Source: an uncultured Verrucomicrobiota bacterium (GTDB lineage Bacteria > Verrucomicrobiota > Verrucomicrobiae > Verrucomicrobiales > DEV007). Taken from it: DNA of 64,000 nt. Within the stretch, counting starts at the first letter, position 1. Each line of letters starts with the position of its first letter. The stretch spans positions 21,309-85,308 of the forward strand of contig CACJBM010000003.1 in assembly GCA_902591645.1 (NCBI GenBank). The letters run 5' to 3'. The notes beneath the pieces are model-generated. The model was not told the origin of the DNA and did not search any database. It saw only the letters and a program-made list of their open reading frames with translations. Below are positions 44,792 through 53,708 of this stretch, one piece after another. Position numbers and translations under genes: made by a program.

Positions 44792-46012
44792 TTACTTTTG
44801 TGATAGAGCAGGAGTATATCTGAGCAATATTTTATTAGCTCCTTGGACTTTGGACTCGAAGAGCAATCTTGATGCTAGGTTCAGCTGTGCCGTAATTTGC
44901 TTATTGCTCTCGAAATGTTTCCGAAGTTGATACAAATGGACTGGTAATCTTAGATCACTCGCGCCATAGGAAAATTTTTTATCGTTTAAGAATTTGCTCT
45001 GAATGCTCTCTAGGTATCGGTAGGCAAATTCCTTAGTTGGCTCAATCATCGTTCCTTCACCGTAATCATTCCAGGTGGCGACTTGAATTAATTTAGAATT
45101 ACTTTGCAATGCCATTTCGAGGGTCTGATTGAAAGTCTTTCCTTTCTGGGAACCAAGGTAACCATAACTTTTGTGTAAGTTTGCTTGCTGGTAGATATCA
45201 TGAAACTGAGGAAACACAGATGCGATAGTCGATCCATTTTGTTCACCTCTTGCATATAGGTCTCGAAGATATTGCTGCCATATTTTTGGGCTTATATTTT
45301 TACCACCATGTACCGGTGGCCAGCCGAATTCGCCTGCGTCATTGATTTGATCTTTTAAATGAGGGAGCGTGTATAGTTGTGGTATATTTGAGAGCCCGCT
45401 GATGATATGAGCCCACTGATGCTTTTTGAAGTGTTGTGGTCCAAATATGAGCAGGATCGGTTTTTCTTTGATTCGCATATATGCTGGATCAGCAAAAAAG
45501 TTTTGCTCAAGCCACTGGAATTCTTTTTTAGCGTAAGCTAATTCCTGAGCTTTTTTAATTTTGCTCCCATTGATCATATGTTTGACGGACTGGTCTTCAT
45601 AACAAATGGCGAAATTTAGTCCGGCTTTTTTAATGTATTTAATTAAGCTCAGTGAATTGCGATGAATGGTCGCGTAGTCTCGGAAATTCTCAGTACCATA
45701 CCAGTCAATAATGACTCCATTGATACCGGCAAACTTCATCAGGAGGACCTGGCACTCTAATAAGTCCGGGTCATTGGAGTCATAGGCTCCGATCAATGGT
45801 CTGTAATGCGAGGCGAGTTCGCGCTTACCTTTGGCTCCCAGATTGTCGGGCTTGAAATGGCCCATGGTCCAATGCCACCCCCATTGGCCACTAACAGATT
45901 TGGAAGCATACCATGGCATATAATGAACCATTATGGGCTTGGATGAAACTGCTTTATCCACTGCCAAAAGCGGCAAATTGAAGCAAAACAAAAATGTTAA
46001 TAAATATCGCAT
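44792..46012 (-). CDS. GH71/99-like secreted glycoside hydrolase
   Basis: A 406-residue exported protein with a signal peptide (MRYLLTFLFCFNLPLLA). The start of the barrel, VHYMPWYASKSVSGQWGWHW, and the later LLMKFAGINGVIIDWYGTEN, AICYEDQS, FGPQHFKKHQWA, IQVATWNDYGEGTMIEPT form the GH99-like/GH71-like TIM-barrel pattern, including the acidic WNDYGEGT strand. Family members cleave alpha-mannan or related glycans from within the chain. Substrate specificity cannot be read from the sequence. It is 23 bases downstream of the metallophosphoesterase gene on the same strand. Confidence 0.83.
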   Translation of the reverse strand: MRYLLTFLFCFNLPLLAVDKAVSSKPIMVHYMPWYASKSVSGQWGWHWTMGHFKPDNLGAKGKRELASHYRPLIGAYDSNDPDLLECQVLLMKFAGINGVIIDWYGTENFRDYATIHRNSLSLIKYIKKAGLNFAICYEDQSVKHMINGSKIKKAQELAYAKKEFQWLEQNFFADPAYMRIKEKPILLIFGPQHFKKHQWAHIISGLSNIPQLYTLPHLKDQINDAGEFGWPPVHGGKNISPKIWQQYLRDLYARGEQNGSTIASVFPQFHDIYQQANLHKSYGYLGSQKGKTFNQTLEMALQSNSKLIQVATWNDYGEGTMIEPTKEFAYRYLESIQSKFLNDKKFSYGASDLRLPVHLYQLRKHFESNKQITAQLNLASRLLFESKVQGANKILLRYTPALSQK

Positions 46013-46035
46013 TTATCCCCCGAGTATCTTTCAAC

Positions 46036-46944
46036 TCATTCGTTTGCTGGCAAACGCATTTCCCGGTCCTCTTGCCGCCCTACACCTTTTAGTAATAACT
46101 GGTCCTTATGAACTTCAATTATTGAGTAGGCGTTTTCAGTAGTGTTGACCATGCCCTTTAGGGTTAGGTAATGGATCTTGTCTTTGGTTCCGTAGTTACC
46201 TTCATGGTTGTGTCCATTTATATAGGCCACAACACAGGAATAATTACTCAATAATTCTGTGAGTACATCCGCGTTCCAGAGGTTATGAACGTTTGCTGGG
46301 TGGATGGGAAAATGGCAAAATAGAATTACTTTTTCATCGTTTTTTGTGGCTTCTTCGAGTTTGTCTTTTATCCATTTTAGCTGTTCTTTTCCAACGGCTC
46401 CATTCCAGTTCGGAGTACCAGCTTTGAGGCTACGGTGGAAGGCAGCAGCGGCCTTTGTTCGCGGATCGTTCTTAGGATAGGCGTGGAGGCTCACATCATT
46501 GCCGTCCAGCGCCAGGAAGCGCCATCCCTTGTGAGTAAAATCATAATAGCGGTCCTTAAGCCCGAGTTGAGCTGGCACTAGTGCTTTCTTATCATCAGTT
46601 ACGGAAAAATCATGATTTCCCAATACATGATAGTGAGGCGCCTTAAGACGGTTGTAGATGGGTGTGACTGTGGCGAAGCTCTTGAAGTCTCGATCAATGA
46701 AATCACCAAGATGAATCACGAAAGCCAAGTCCAGCTTGTTGTAGTGCTCGACACAATCACGAAGTTTTTGAGGTGAAAGGCTATATTTCCTAACGCCGCT
46801 TGTTTGGTTGCAGTATTGGCAGTCCGCAACGGCTCCGAAGCGGAATAGAGGCTTACTTGGAGGGTCATTTTCTGCGATTAGGGAACACGTACAAATTAAC
46901 ACAAGTGTGCATTGCGAAATAATTTTCAATATTGTTTTCGACAT
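46036..46944 (-). CDS. Secreted calcineurin-like metallophosphoesterase
   Basis: A 302-residue exported protein. The frame opens at 47019, overlapping the divergent gene; the ATG at 46944 gives a signal peptide (MSKTILKIISQCTLVLICTC). The full set of metallophosphoesterase motifs is present: FGAVADCQYC, VIHLGDFIDRD, VLGNHDF, LFCHFPIHPANVHN and INGHNHEGNY. The middle GNHD motif and final GHNH histidines complete a two-metal site. It resembles the ADP-ribose/CDP-alcohol-type phosphatases (ADPRibase-Mn) in its opening motif. First gene of a likely operon with the GH99-like and small membrane protein genes. Confidence 0.87.
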   Translation of the reverse strand: MSKTILKIISQCTLVLICTCSLIAENDPPSKPLFRFGAVADCQYCNQTSGVRKYSLSPQKLRDCVEHYNKLDLAFVIHLGDFIDRDFKSFATVTPIYNRLKAPHYHVLGNHDFSVTDDKKALVPAQLGLKDRYYDFTHKGWRFLALDGNDVSLHAYPKNDPRTKAAAAFHRSLKAGTPNWNGAVGKEQLKWIKDKLEEATKNDEKVILFCHFPIHPANVHNLWNADVLTELLSNYSCVVAYINGHNHEGNYGTKDKIHYLTLKGMVNTTENAYSIIEVHKDQLLLKGVGRQEDREMRLPANE

Positions 46945-47003
46945 ATCCGGGAAGTTTTTGCAAATAGCTTGTATTAAAATTGGGCTACTTCTAAGTTTTA
47001 AAG

Positions 47004-47783
47004 ATGAAATTATTCTCACTCATATTTATCTTCTCAGCAACCTTAGTAATAGCCTTTTCACTTCCCACCTTAGCTGATGAAAAGAAGAAAAGTGAGTTTC
47101 TCGAAGATGAAAAAAATGAGAAGTGGATTCAGCTCTTCAACGGCAAGGACCTGACTGGTTGGACGCCCAAGATTCGCTACGAAAAGCTTGGAGAAGACAA
47201 GCGCAACACATTCTTGGTCGCTGACGGAGTCATCAAGGTCAATTACAAAAAATACGATGAGTTTAATCAGACCTTTGGACACCTCTTTTACAAGACTTCG
47301 TACTCCAGTTATCGTCTTCGTGTGGAATATCGGTTCCTAGGGGAACAGTTGAAGGGCGGTCCTGGATGGGCGTATCGTAACAGTGGCCTCATGCTACACG
47401 GGCAAGATCCCAAAACGATGAAGATCGATCAAGATTTCCCAAATTCGATCGAGGTACAATTGCTCGGTGGTAAGGGTGAGGGGAAACGCTCAACTCTTAA
47501 CCTTTGCACACCCGGCACGGACGTTATTATGAATGAGAAGCCGCTCAAAAGGCACTGTATAAATTCCAAATCAAAAACTTACCATGGTGACCAGTGGGTG
47601 ACTGCAGAGGTGATTGTGGACGGATCAAAAAGCTTCAAACACATCGTTGAAGGAAAAGTAGTTCTTGAGTATCAACATCCCCATTTAGACGATGGAACGA
47701 AGCTCGAAAGCGGAACGATCTCTTTGCAGAGCGAGAGTCATTCCTGCGAATTTCGCAAGGTAGAGTTACTGCCTCTAGATTAG
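47004..47783 (+). CDS. DUF1080 secreted protein
   Basis: A 259-residue exported protein of the 3-keto-disaccharide hydrolase family. Signal peptide to about LADEK (IFIFSATLVIAFSLPTLA), then the DUF1080 start KWIQLFNGKDLTGWTPK, followed by RLRVEYRFLGEQLKGGPGW, NSGLMLHGQDP, FPNSIEVQLLGGKGEGKRST and a closing CEFRKVELLPL. EVQLLGG replaces the usual EIQVLDN. It is divergent from the metallophosphoesterase gene, with a 59-base gap between starts, and ends at a bidirectional hairpin. It likely acts on a keto-sugar product or binds carbohydrate. Confidence 0.84.
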   Translation: MKLFSLIFIFSATLVIAFSLPTLADEKKKSEFLEDEKNEKWIQLFNGKDLTGWTPKIRYEKLGEDKRNTFLVADGVIKVNYKKYDEFNQTFGHLFYKTSYSSYRLRVEYRFLGEQLKGGPGWAYRNSGLMLHGQDPKTMKIDQDFPNSIEVQLLGGKGEGKRSTLNLCTPGTDVIMNEKPLKRHCINSKSKTYHGDQWVTAEVIVDGSKSFKHIVEGKVVLEYQHPHLDDGTKLESGTISLQSESHSCEFRKVELLPLD

Positions 47784-47840
47784 GAGCGTTGATTACTACT
47801 CACTTCAACTCCCTGATATGATTGCCGTAATCCAATTTAG

Positions 47841-47864
47841 ATACCTCTTTAAATAAAGAGGTAT
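47841..47864. terminator. Hairpin between convergent genes
   Basis: Perfect 10-bp arms ATACCTCTTT and AAAGAGGTAT with a 4-base loop. The plus-strand transcript is followed by GATTTATTTTATT, a T-rich but broken tract. It lies between the DUF1080 and LamG genes, which converge, and probably serves both. Confidence 0.72.
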
Positions 47865-47867
47865 GAT

Positions 47868-48734
47868 TTATTTTATTAATTCATTAAGGCTTTTTTGGTG
47901 ATCAAATATACGCTTGATTTCCTTTGATGAGAGGGCTCGGTTGAAGCAGGCAAGTTCATCAAACAAACCCATATAATTTAAACCAATAAGAATACGGTGA
48001 GGTTTGCCTGTCCATGAGAATTTTTGATTCCATTCGGTAATAATTCCTTCATTTTTTCCATTGAGATAGAGGGTCGCCACACCATCTTTTTTTCCAGTGT
48101 TAAAATTTTCCCAGGTGAAGGCAACATGAGTCCATTTGTCGCTACTGAATGGATTAGATTTGGCTGGGACTAATGGCCTTTGTGGTTCCGGGATATCCTT
48201 ATTTTCAGGATTCCAGACCGATTTGTCAGCGAATGCTCCGAGCCGGAAGGACCGAGGATTTCCATCCTTGGCGAAGTCCACGAAAAACGAAGCGTCGTTC
48301 CAGGTGTTGGGTGTAATTTGAATCGGATCAACATAACCGGGATCTAGTCCATTGATTGGATCAACTTTCAGCCAAAACGAAACGCTACCGCTCCAGTTTT
48401 TTTCTGCAAAATGAAAATTCTTGGCACCATCATATAGCAACCACTTGGCATTGCGTTTAGTGAATAATAGAGCATCACCCGAAAGCCCCTTACCCTTAAC
48501 CATACGTGACATTCCTTCGGTTTTATTGCCAAGTTTAGGCTCTTTGTTAATGAGAGTGAAAAGATGCTTGTCACCGCGACTAATATCAGCATCGGTCCCA
48601 CCATCAAAGGATGCATAAAATGTTAGCGCTGTCTTAAGAGACAAGTCTTCCGATTGACCCGTGGTCATTAAAATAGTGAATAGTAATCCAGGGACCAACC
48701 GAAATAATGAGATGAGGATATTATTATTTTTCAT
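47868..48734 (-). CDS. Secreted LamG / concanavalin-like domain protein
   Basis: A 288-residue exported protein. Signal peptide LISLFRLVPGLLFTILMTTG, then a single LamG-like beta-sandwich: ALTFYASFDGGTDADISRGD at the start, NWSGSVSFWLKVDPINGL, DKWTHVAFTWENFNTGKKDG and the closing YMGLFDELACFNRALSSKEI, the classic LamG end. No catalytic motif is seen. Such proteins bind sugars or act as surface modules in polysaccharide loci. It lies downstream of the sulfatase gene on the same strand with 68 bases between, so it may be the last gene of a sulfatase operon. Confidence 0.83.
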   Translation of the reverse strand: MKNNNILISLFRLVPGLLFTILMTTGQSEDLSLKTALTFYASFDGGTDADISRGDKHLFTLINKEPKLGNKTEGMSRMVKGKGLSGDALLFTKRNAKWLLYDGAKNFHFAEKNWSGSVSFWLKVDPINGLDPGYVDPIQITPNTWNDASFFVDFAKDGNPRSFRLGAFADKSVWNPENKDIPEPQRPLVPAKSNPFSSDKWTHVAFTWENFNTGKKDGVATLYLNGKNEGIITEWNQKFSWTGKPHRILIGLNYMGLFDELACFNRALSSKEIKRIFDHQKSLNELIK

Positions 48735-48802
48735 TCTAAAGAGAAATTGAATTTATTGATTGTGATTAGAATCCTTTTGATCTGTCAAACTCTCGATGAA
48801 TT

Positions 48803-50359
48803 TTAATTCTTGGAGCTATTTGAAGCGGTCTTCATTTGCGGCATTTTTGCATCTACTTCCTTGCGCCAGTCGTGAAGCATCTTCAAAAGTTTCTTAGTCA
48901 TTTCCGGTTTTGACTTAGAAAGATCGTTCTGTTCGCCAAGATCGTTTTGCAGGTCGAACAATTGGACGGTTCCGTTTTCAAAGTATTCCAGAAGTTTATA
49001 GTTACCCAAGCGAATCGCTCCGCCCGGGCTCTGATATCCGTGATTACTGTAGTGAGGGAAGTGCCAGTAAATTGCTCCACGTTCATGCTCTTTACCCTTA
49101 AGAGCAGGCACAAAACTTTTTCCGTCTACATGTTGCTTGGGCAAGAGAGGCAGGCCTAGCATTCTCAGAAGGGTCGGGTAGTAATCGGTTCCGGTAACTA
49201 CTGCATGGGACATGGTATTGGCTTTGGTTTGTCCTGGCCAGTGAACAATCAAGGGCACACGCACACCACCTTCATAGTTCCATCCCTTAGCACCTCTTAA
49301 GGGAAGATTGGATGAAGCGAAGCGACTATTAAGCTGTTTTCTAGGATGATTGATTCCTCGATACTGGTTCGAAGCGGACATGCCGCCGTTGTCGGCTGTG
49401 AAGATGACTATGGTGTTTTCAGCTAATCCGAGTTCATCAAGTTTGGCCCGAATCTTTCCCAGACTTTCATCCGTGGCTTCAAGCATTCCGGCAAACTCGA
49501 CATTGTCCTGCTTTTGCTTTACCCACCACACACGCTTGTCTTGGTGTATCTCCAAGGAGTCCTTTACTTGAAGCTTCTTAAGGTCGTCCTTGGAAATCGC
49601 AGGACCATCCGGATTGGGTTCCAGAATATATTCTGGCCCTTTTTGCTTTGGCATTCTTACAAGTTTCTTTTGATATTTTTCAACTAGGTCCTTTCGACCT
49701 TGAATCGGATCGTGAACTGCAAAGTGCTCGAGATGGACAAAGAAAGGTCGGTCCTTGTTTCGTTCAATGAAGTCGATCGCGGCATCAGTAAGTTTATCTG
49801 TATAGTAATCTCCCTTTTTAGCAGGAAGAGTTTTCTCGTATTGCTTTGAGAATGGATAGTAATAGGAGCGTACCCAGCCGGTAATGGCTTCATCGAATCC
49901 GTAGGTCTTGGGATCTTTACGCAGATGCGCCTTTCCATAGTTTGCAGTAGCGTATCCGTGTCGCTTCAACGTTTCTGCCAAAGTGATTTCTTCGTCAGGC
50001 AGTGACATTAGTTTTTTGGCACTATGGAGCTTCTCAAAATTCCGTTCGGGGCGACCACCTAACCATTCAGTCAAATCGGTGCGCGCGGGATATTTTCCAG
50101 TCAGAATGCTCGCCCTGCTAGGGGAACAGACATGACAGGTCGCGTAGGCGTTATCGAACCGAACCCCTTGCTTGGCCAATCGATCGATGTTTGGTGTTTC
50201 GTGGAATGTACTACCATAGCAACCCACATCGCTCCATCCGAGATCATCGACTAAGAAAAAGACGATATTGGGTTTCCGATTATTCTCTTCGCCTAAGGTA
50301 ACGTTACCAGAAAACGAAGCTAGCAGAATCGATGTGATTATAAGCGTTGAAATTTTCAT
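48803..50359 (-). CDS. Sulfatase (type I, formylglycine-dependent)
   Basis: A 518-residue exported sulfatase. ATG at 50359 begins a signal peptide (MKISTLIITSILLASFSG); a longer frame starts at 50404. Metal and active-site motifs: NIVFFLVDDLGWSDVGCYGS, the formylglycine signature CSPSR in HVCSPSRASILTGKYPAR, HYATANYGKAHLRK-like region, FFVHLEHFAVHDP, and IVIFTADNGGMS. The CSPSR cysteine must be converted to formylglycine by a maturase not found in this window. Removes sulfate esters from carbohydrate polymers. It is the third sulfatase-cluster gene on this strand. Confidence 0.92.
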   Translation of the reverse strand: MKISTLIITSILLASFSGNVTLGEENNRKPNIVFFLVDDLGWSDVGCYGSTFHETPNIDRLAKQGVRFDNAYATCHVCSPSRASILTGKYPARTDLTEWLGGRPERNFEKLHSAKKLMSLPDEEITLAETLKRHGYATANYGKAHLRKDPKTYGFDEAITGWVRSYYYPFSKQYEKTLPAKKGDYYTDKLTDAAIDFIERNKDRPFFVHLEHFAVHDPIQGRKDLVEKYQKKLVRMPKQKGPEYILEPNPDGPAISKDDLKKLQVKDSLEIHQDKRVWWVKQKQDNVEFAGMLEATDESLGKIRAKLDELGLAENTIVIFTADNGGMSASNQYRGINHPRKQLNSRFASSNLPLRGAKGWNYEGGVRVPLIVHWPGQTKANTMSHAVVTGTDYYPTLLRMLGLPLLPKQHVDGKSFVPALKGKEHERGAIYWHFPHYSNHGYQSPGGAIRLGNYKLLEYFENGTVQLFDLQNDLGEQNDLSKSKPEMTKKLLKMLHDWRKEVDAKMPQMKTASNSSKN

Positions 50360-50419
50360 TGTTTGTCTGTGATTTGGCGTCCATAGATACACTGCAGGCA
50401 CCATCGTGCATTGTTTAGT

Positions 50420-50860
50420 TTAAATAGATTCAAAACAAGGCTCAGTAGTGGTTATCACATCAATGATATCATCAGCCAAATTGAAACGGTAATGGTGCAC
50501 CGGATCATCAATCAGATGTTTGATCAAACTATTTTGCTGCAGATACTCCAGATATTCCGAACCTGTATGTTGACAAAGATTTTGACCGGCCACTTCCTCC
50601 ATTTTACCTGAGGCTGGATGTGCATAAGATTCATCGGTAACCTGATGGGCCAAAATGTTTGAAAAAACTACCCGCACACGTCGACTTTGATCAGTCACCT
50701 CTATTGGGCTGGCATCAGGAACTGTTCCTTCTCCATCAATGGAAACATTTTCGGAAACAGAAGATACACACCCTTCAATCATCTCGACAACCAAACGAGC
50801 TCCCACATAATCCAATCGTTCTAAAAACCACCATTCTGATTGAGCGAGTATATTTTTCAT
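50420..50860 (-). CDS. Conserved hypothetical soluble protein between two sulfatases
   Basis: A 146-residue protein without signal peptide or membrane segment, which I do not recognise by function. Features: NILAQSEWWFLERLDYVGARLV near the start, a beta-rich RRVRVVFSNILAHQVTDESY, and a C-terminal HHYRFNLADDIIDVITTTEP. The composition is acidic. It is unusual to find a cytoplasmic orphan directly between two exported sulfatases, all in the same orientation with 60 bases on one side and 54 on the other. It may be a regulator, chaperone or an unrelated insertion; no evidence decides. Confidence 0.6.
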   Translation of the reverse strand: MKNILAQSEWWFLERLDYVGARLVVEMIEGCVSSVSENVSIDGEGTVPDASPIEVTDQSRRVRVVFSNILAHQVTDESYAHPASGKMEEVAGQNLCQHTGSEYLEYLQQNSLIKHLIDDPVHHYRFNLADDIIDVITTTEPCFESI

Positions 50861-50914
50861 TATCCATCTGCATTTTGGCCATTCAGTGTGAATGGGTGCT
50901 GTATGTTATAACCA

Positions 50915-52705
50915 CTATTTTAGTTTGGTTATATAAGCATAAAAAGCTCCCATCGGGGTGCCGGAGGCATCAGTAAACTTTGCCCACAGTTCATCTCTAC
51001 CCTCCTTAAGTTTAATTTTAAAGGTGATCCCTTCATCGCTTTCCTTGACCGGAAGAACTAGTTGTTTACCCCCTAATTTCAGGTGAGCCTTGACGGCTGC
51101 AAATGGTTTTCCTGCTGCTGCTCTGAAAGGTTTTACACCAGGCACATCGGCTCCCGATTCGAGTTCTGCGATGATAGCCTTACCTGCTTCTTTTGGCCAG
51201 CGCCTCAGTTCCACAGTATAATCTCCAGCACTTTTGATATCTACAGCCCAAAAGCCTGTATTTGAAGGTTTTTTCTCGGCATTGCGAATGTGACGTTGAT
51301 TCCATGGCGTGCTTCCATCAGCTATCCAGTCGTGGCAGGTCAATGTTACTGGGTTTGCTAAGGGGGCATCAGCTCCGAGGTATATGGCAGTTGGTTTGCC
51401 GAAGGTCGGGACGATTTCTTTCCACCACGCATCATAAAACTTTGTGAGGCGCGCTACTACTTTAGGGTTTGCGTTGGCGATGTTTTTCTTCTGTCCTGGA
51501 TCAGCATTAATATCATAAAGTTCTTTCCCGTTTACGAGTCGCCATTGGTCAGTCATTACTGAACTTTTACGCCACTTAATCGGGTCACGGACTCTCTGTG
51601 AGTCTGTAACAAGGATACGGTCTGGCCATTTTTTAACGGCTCCATCAATGAGTGGTCGAATATTCATACCGTCAAACTTAACACCTTTAGGAGCTTGAAC
51701 TTTACAGTAATCAATGAGTGTTGGAACAACATCTACGTAAGAGGTGATTGTGTCTACGTCCCGTCCCTTATTGAGACCTCCCTTTGGCCAATGCATGAAG
51801 AAAGGAACACGGTGCCCACCGTCATATTCACTTCCTTTGCGACCACGCATTCCATTATTGTGAATATTTGCCCCGCTTGATGTGCCGTTATCAGTCGTGA
51901 AGATGAAAATGGTATTTTCTGCGAGGCCTTCATTTTTAAGAAAAGCCCTCATTGACCCAACGTTTTCATCAATGTTGGCGATCATCCCAAGAAAGTTACC
52001 GACATTAACTCCCTGCTTAAGATAGGGTTTACTGAACTTTTCAGGTGAATGCATTGGTCCGTGCGGGGCATTGGTGCAGAGGTACACAAGGAATGGTTTT
52101 TCGCTTTTCTTTACTTTACGAATGAAACGCTTGGCATAATCAAAATATACATCGGTACAGAATCCCTTTACCGGAACCGCTTTACCGTTATGGAAATAGG
52201 AACCGTCAAAGTATGCGTTGTCCCAGTAGTCTGGGGTCTGCCCCACACCACCACCACCGTGCCTTAGCACTTCTTGGAAGCCCCTGTCTTCAGGTCTGTA
52301 AGGATAGTTGTCACCTAGGTGCCACTTTCCGAACATGCCCGTGTGGTAACCACTGTCACCAAAGATCTTACCGATTGTTACTTCATTATGACGAAGCATA
52401 GAACGGCCCATGATCGTGTGCCAGACACCGGTACGGTTCGTCCAATGACCGGTAATTAGTGCGGCTCGGGTCGGTGAGCATGTAGGTGCTACATGGTAAT
52501 CGGTGAGTCTAACGGATTCGCCGTGCAGTCGATCCAAGTTAGGTGTCTTAAGGATCGGATTTCCATGACACGAAAGGTCTCCGTAACCCTGATCATCAGT
52601 CAGAACGATAACAACATTAGGCTGGTCAGCTCCGAGGCTTGGGAAAATTGCCAGAAACAGAGAAAAGAGGGCGAGTAAATAAAGTTTTGTTGCTGAAGAT
52701 TTCAT
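50915..52705 (-). CDS. Arylsulfatase-type sulfatase with extra C-terminal domain
   Basis: A 596-residue exported sulfatase; ATG at 52705 starts the signal peptide (MKSSATKLYLLALFSLFLA). Motifs: NVVIVLTDDQGYGDLSCHGN, formylglycine site CSPTR in APTCSPTRAALITGHWTNRT, GMFGKWHLGDNYPYRPEDRG and IFIFTTDNGTSSGAN. After the catalytic domain, about 130 residues (starting near LTCHDWIADGSTPWNQRHI) form a beta-sandwich extension of the type seen on some sulfatases, perhaps a binding module. Specificity unknown. It lies upstream of the orphan and the second sulfatase on the same strand. Confidence 0.92.
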   Translation of the reverse strand: MKSSATKLYLLALFSLFLAIFPSLGADQPNVVIVLTDDQGYGDLSCHGNPILKTPNLDRLHGESVRLTDYHVAPTCSPTRAALITGHWTNRTGVWHTIMGRSMLRHNEVTIGKIFGDSGYHTGMFGKWHLGDNYPYRPEDRGFQEVLRHGGGGVGQTPDYWDNAYFDGSYFHNGKAVPVKGFCTDVYFDYAKRFIRKVKKSEKPFLVYLCTNAPHGPMHSPEKFSKPYLKQGVNVGNFLGMIANIDENVGSMRAFLKNEGLAENTIFIFTTDNGTSSGANIHNNGMRGRKGSEYDGGHRVPFFMHWPKGGLNKGRDVDTITSYVDVVPTLIDYCKVQAPKGVKFDGMNIRPLIDGAVKKWPDRILVTDSQRVRDPIKWRKSSVMTDQWRLVNGKELYDINADPGQKKNIANANPKVVARLTKFYDAWWKEIVPTFGKPTAIYLGADAPLANPVTLTCHDWIADGSTPWNQRHIRNAEKKPSNTGFWAVDIKSAGDYTVELRRWPKEAGKAIIAELESGADVPGVKPFRAAAGKPFAAVKAHLKLGGKQLVLPVKESDEGITFKIKLKEGRDELWAKFTDASGTPMGAFYAYITKLK

Positions 52706-52832
52706 AAATGACCCTGAAGATAGGCCAAAAATGGTATTTCGCACGTTCCTTAGATTTTATCCATTAACCTGAGGTAATTCTCTGGAAAAACAGGGTTTTG
52801 TTAGGTTTAATTATGATTTATCATTCGTACCT

Positions 52833-53708
52833 ATGCACGAACGTAAAGTCATTGAGATAGGATGTGGAGAATGGGGATTCCGCAATTTACCGATGCGCGA
52901 GCATTTTGAAATTGCCCGGGACTTTGGTTTTAAGTGGCTTGAGTTTGGAATTGGCGGGGATCAGACTGGCCGGCTTTCTGAGTTTCCAGAACCAGATGAA
53001 ATAGCGGAGTTCAAGGCTCTGAATGAGGAATTTGGTATAGCGACTCCGTTCTGTTGCATAGAGAACGATTTTACCCTTGCTGATGAAAATGATCACTTGG
53101 AGGTGCTGGAGAAGTCCAAGAAACAGATTCAGGCTGCTGCAGATTGTGGTGCCAAGCAGGTTCGACTATTTGCTGGATTTACAGCTGTTGAGAAAGTTAG
53201 TTCGGAGATCTGGGACCGGATGATAAAGGCTTTCTGGGATGCTGACCAATTGTGCGAGGGGCTAGGATTGACTATCGCTATTGAGACTCATGGAGGAATC
53301 ACTTTTGATGAGGATGAATCCGCTCATCATTTTAACTCAGTCTCTACCGATCCTGAGTCTCTGACCCGGCTAATAGAACAGTTACCACCGAGAGTCGGAT
53401 TTAATTATGATCCGGGCAACATAAAAGCGGTCCGTCCCGAAGACAAAAGTTGCTGCTTAGAGCTCATTAATGATCGTATTAATTATTGTCACCTGAAGGA
53501 CTGGACAAGGAAAGGTGAAGGATGGGTAGCGGTTGCCATTGGTGATGATGATCTGAATTATGGGCCACTATTCGAGAACATGAAGTATGACGGGGTATGC
53601 CTGATCGAATATGAACCACTTCACGATTCCAGAGACGGGATCCGCCGCAGCCTAGATTATTTACAACGAATAGAGGAGGGAAGCCAAGTTCTGAAGTTCC
53701 AAAGATGA
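52833..53708 (+). CDS. Cytoplasmic sugar phosphate isomerase/epimerase-like TIM barrel
   Basis: A 291-residue xylose-isomerase-like protein without a signal peptide. Likely metal ligand strands: IAIETHGGITFDEDE, VGFNYDPGNIKAV, INYCHLKDWT and a final CLIEYEPLHDSRDG. It contrasts with the exported homolog at 38229. Candidate activities include isomerisation of keto-sugars or 3-keto-glucoside processing. Its stop overlaps the start of the next gene (ATGA), so it is translationally coupled to a DUF1549/DUF1553 protein, an unexpected pairing of a cytoplasmic enzyme with an exported one. Confidence 0.84.
   Translation: MHERKVIEIGCGEWGFRNLPMREHFEIARDFGFKWLEFGIGGDQTGRLSEFPEPDEIAEFKALNEEFGIATPFCCIENDFTLADENDHLEVLEKSKKQIQAAADCGAKQVRLFAGFTAVEKVSSEIWDRMIKAFWDADQLCEGLGLTIAIETHGGITFDEDESAHHFNSVSTDPESLTRLIEQLPPRVGFNYDPGNIKAVRPEDKSCCLELINDRINYCHLKDWTRKGEGWVAVAIGDDDLNYGPLFENMKYDGVCLIEYEPLHDSRDGIRRSLDYLQRIEEGSQVLKFQR

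Noticed and set aside
46944..47019. Longer start of the metallophosphoesterase at 47019
   Set aside because: It overlaps the divergent DUF1080 start, lacks a signal peptide at its N-terminus, and the inner ATG at 46944 gives a proper leader.
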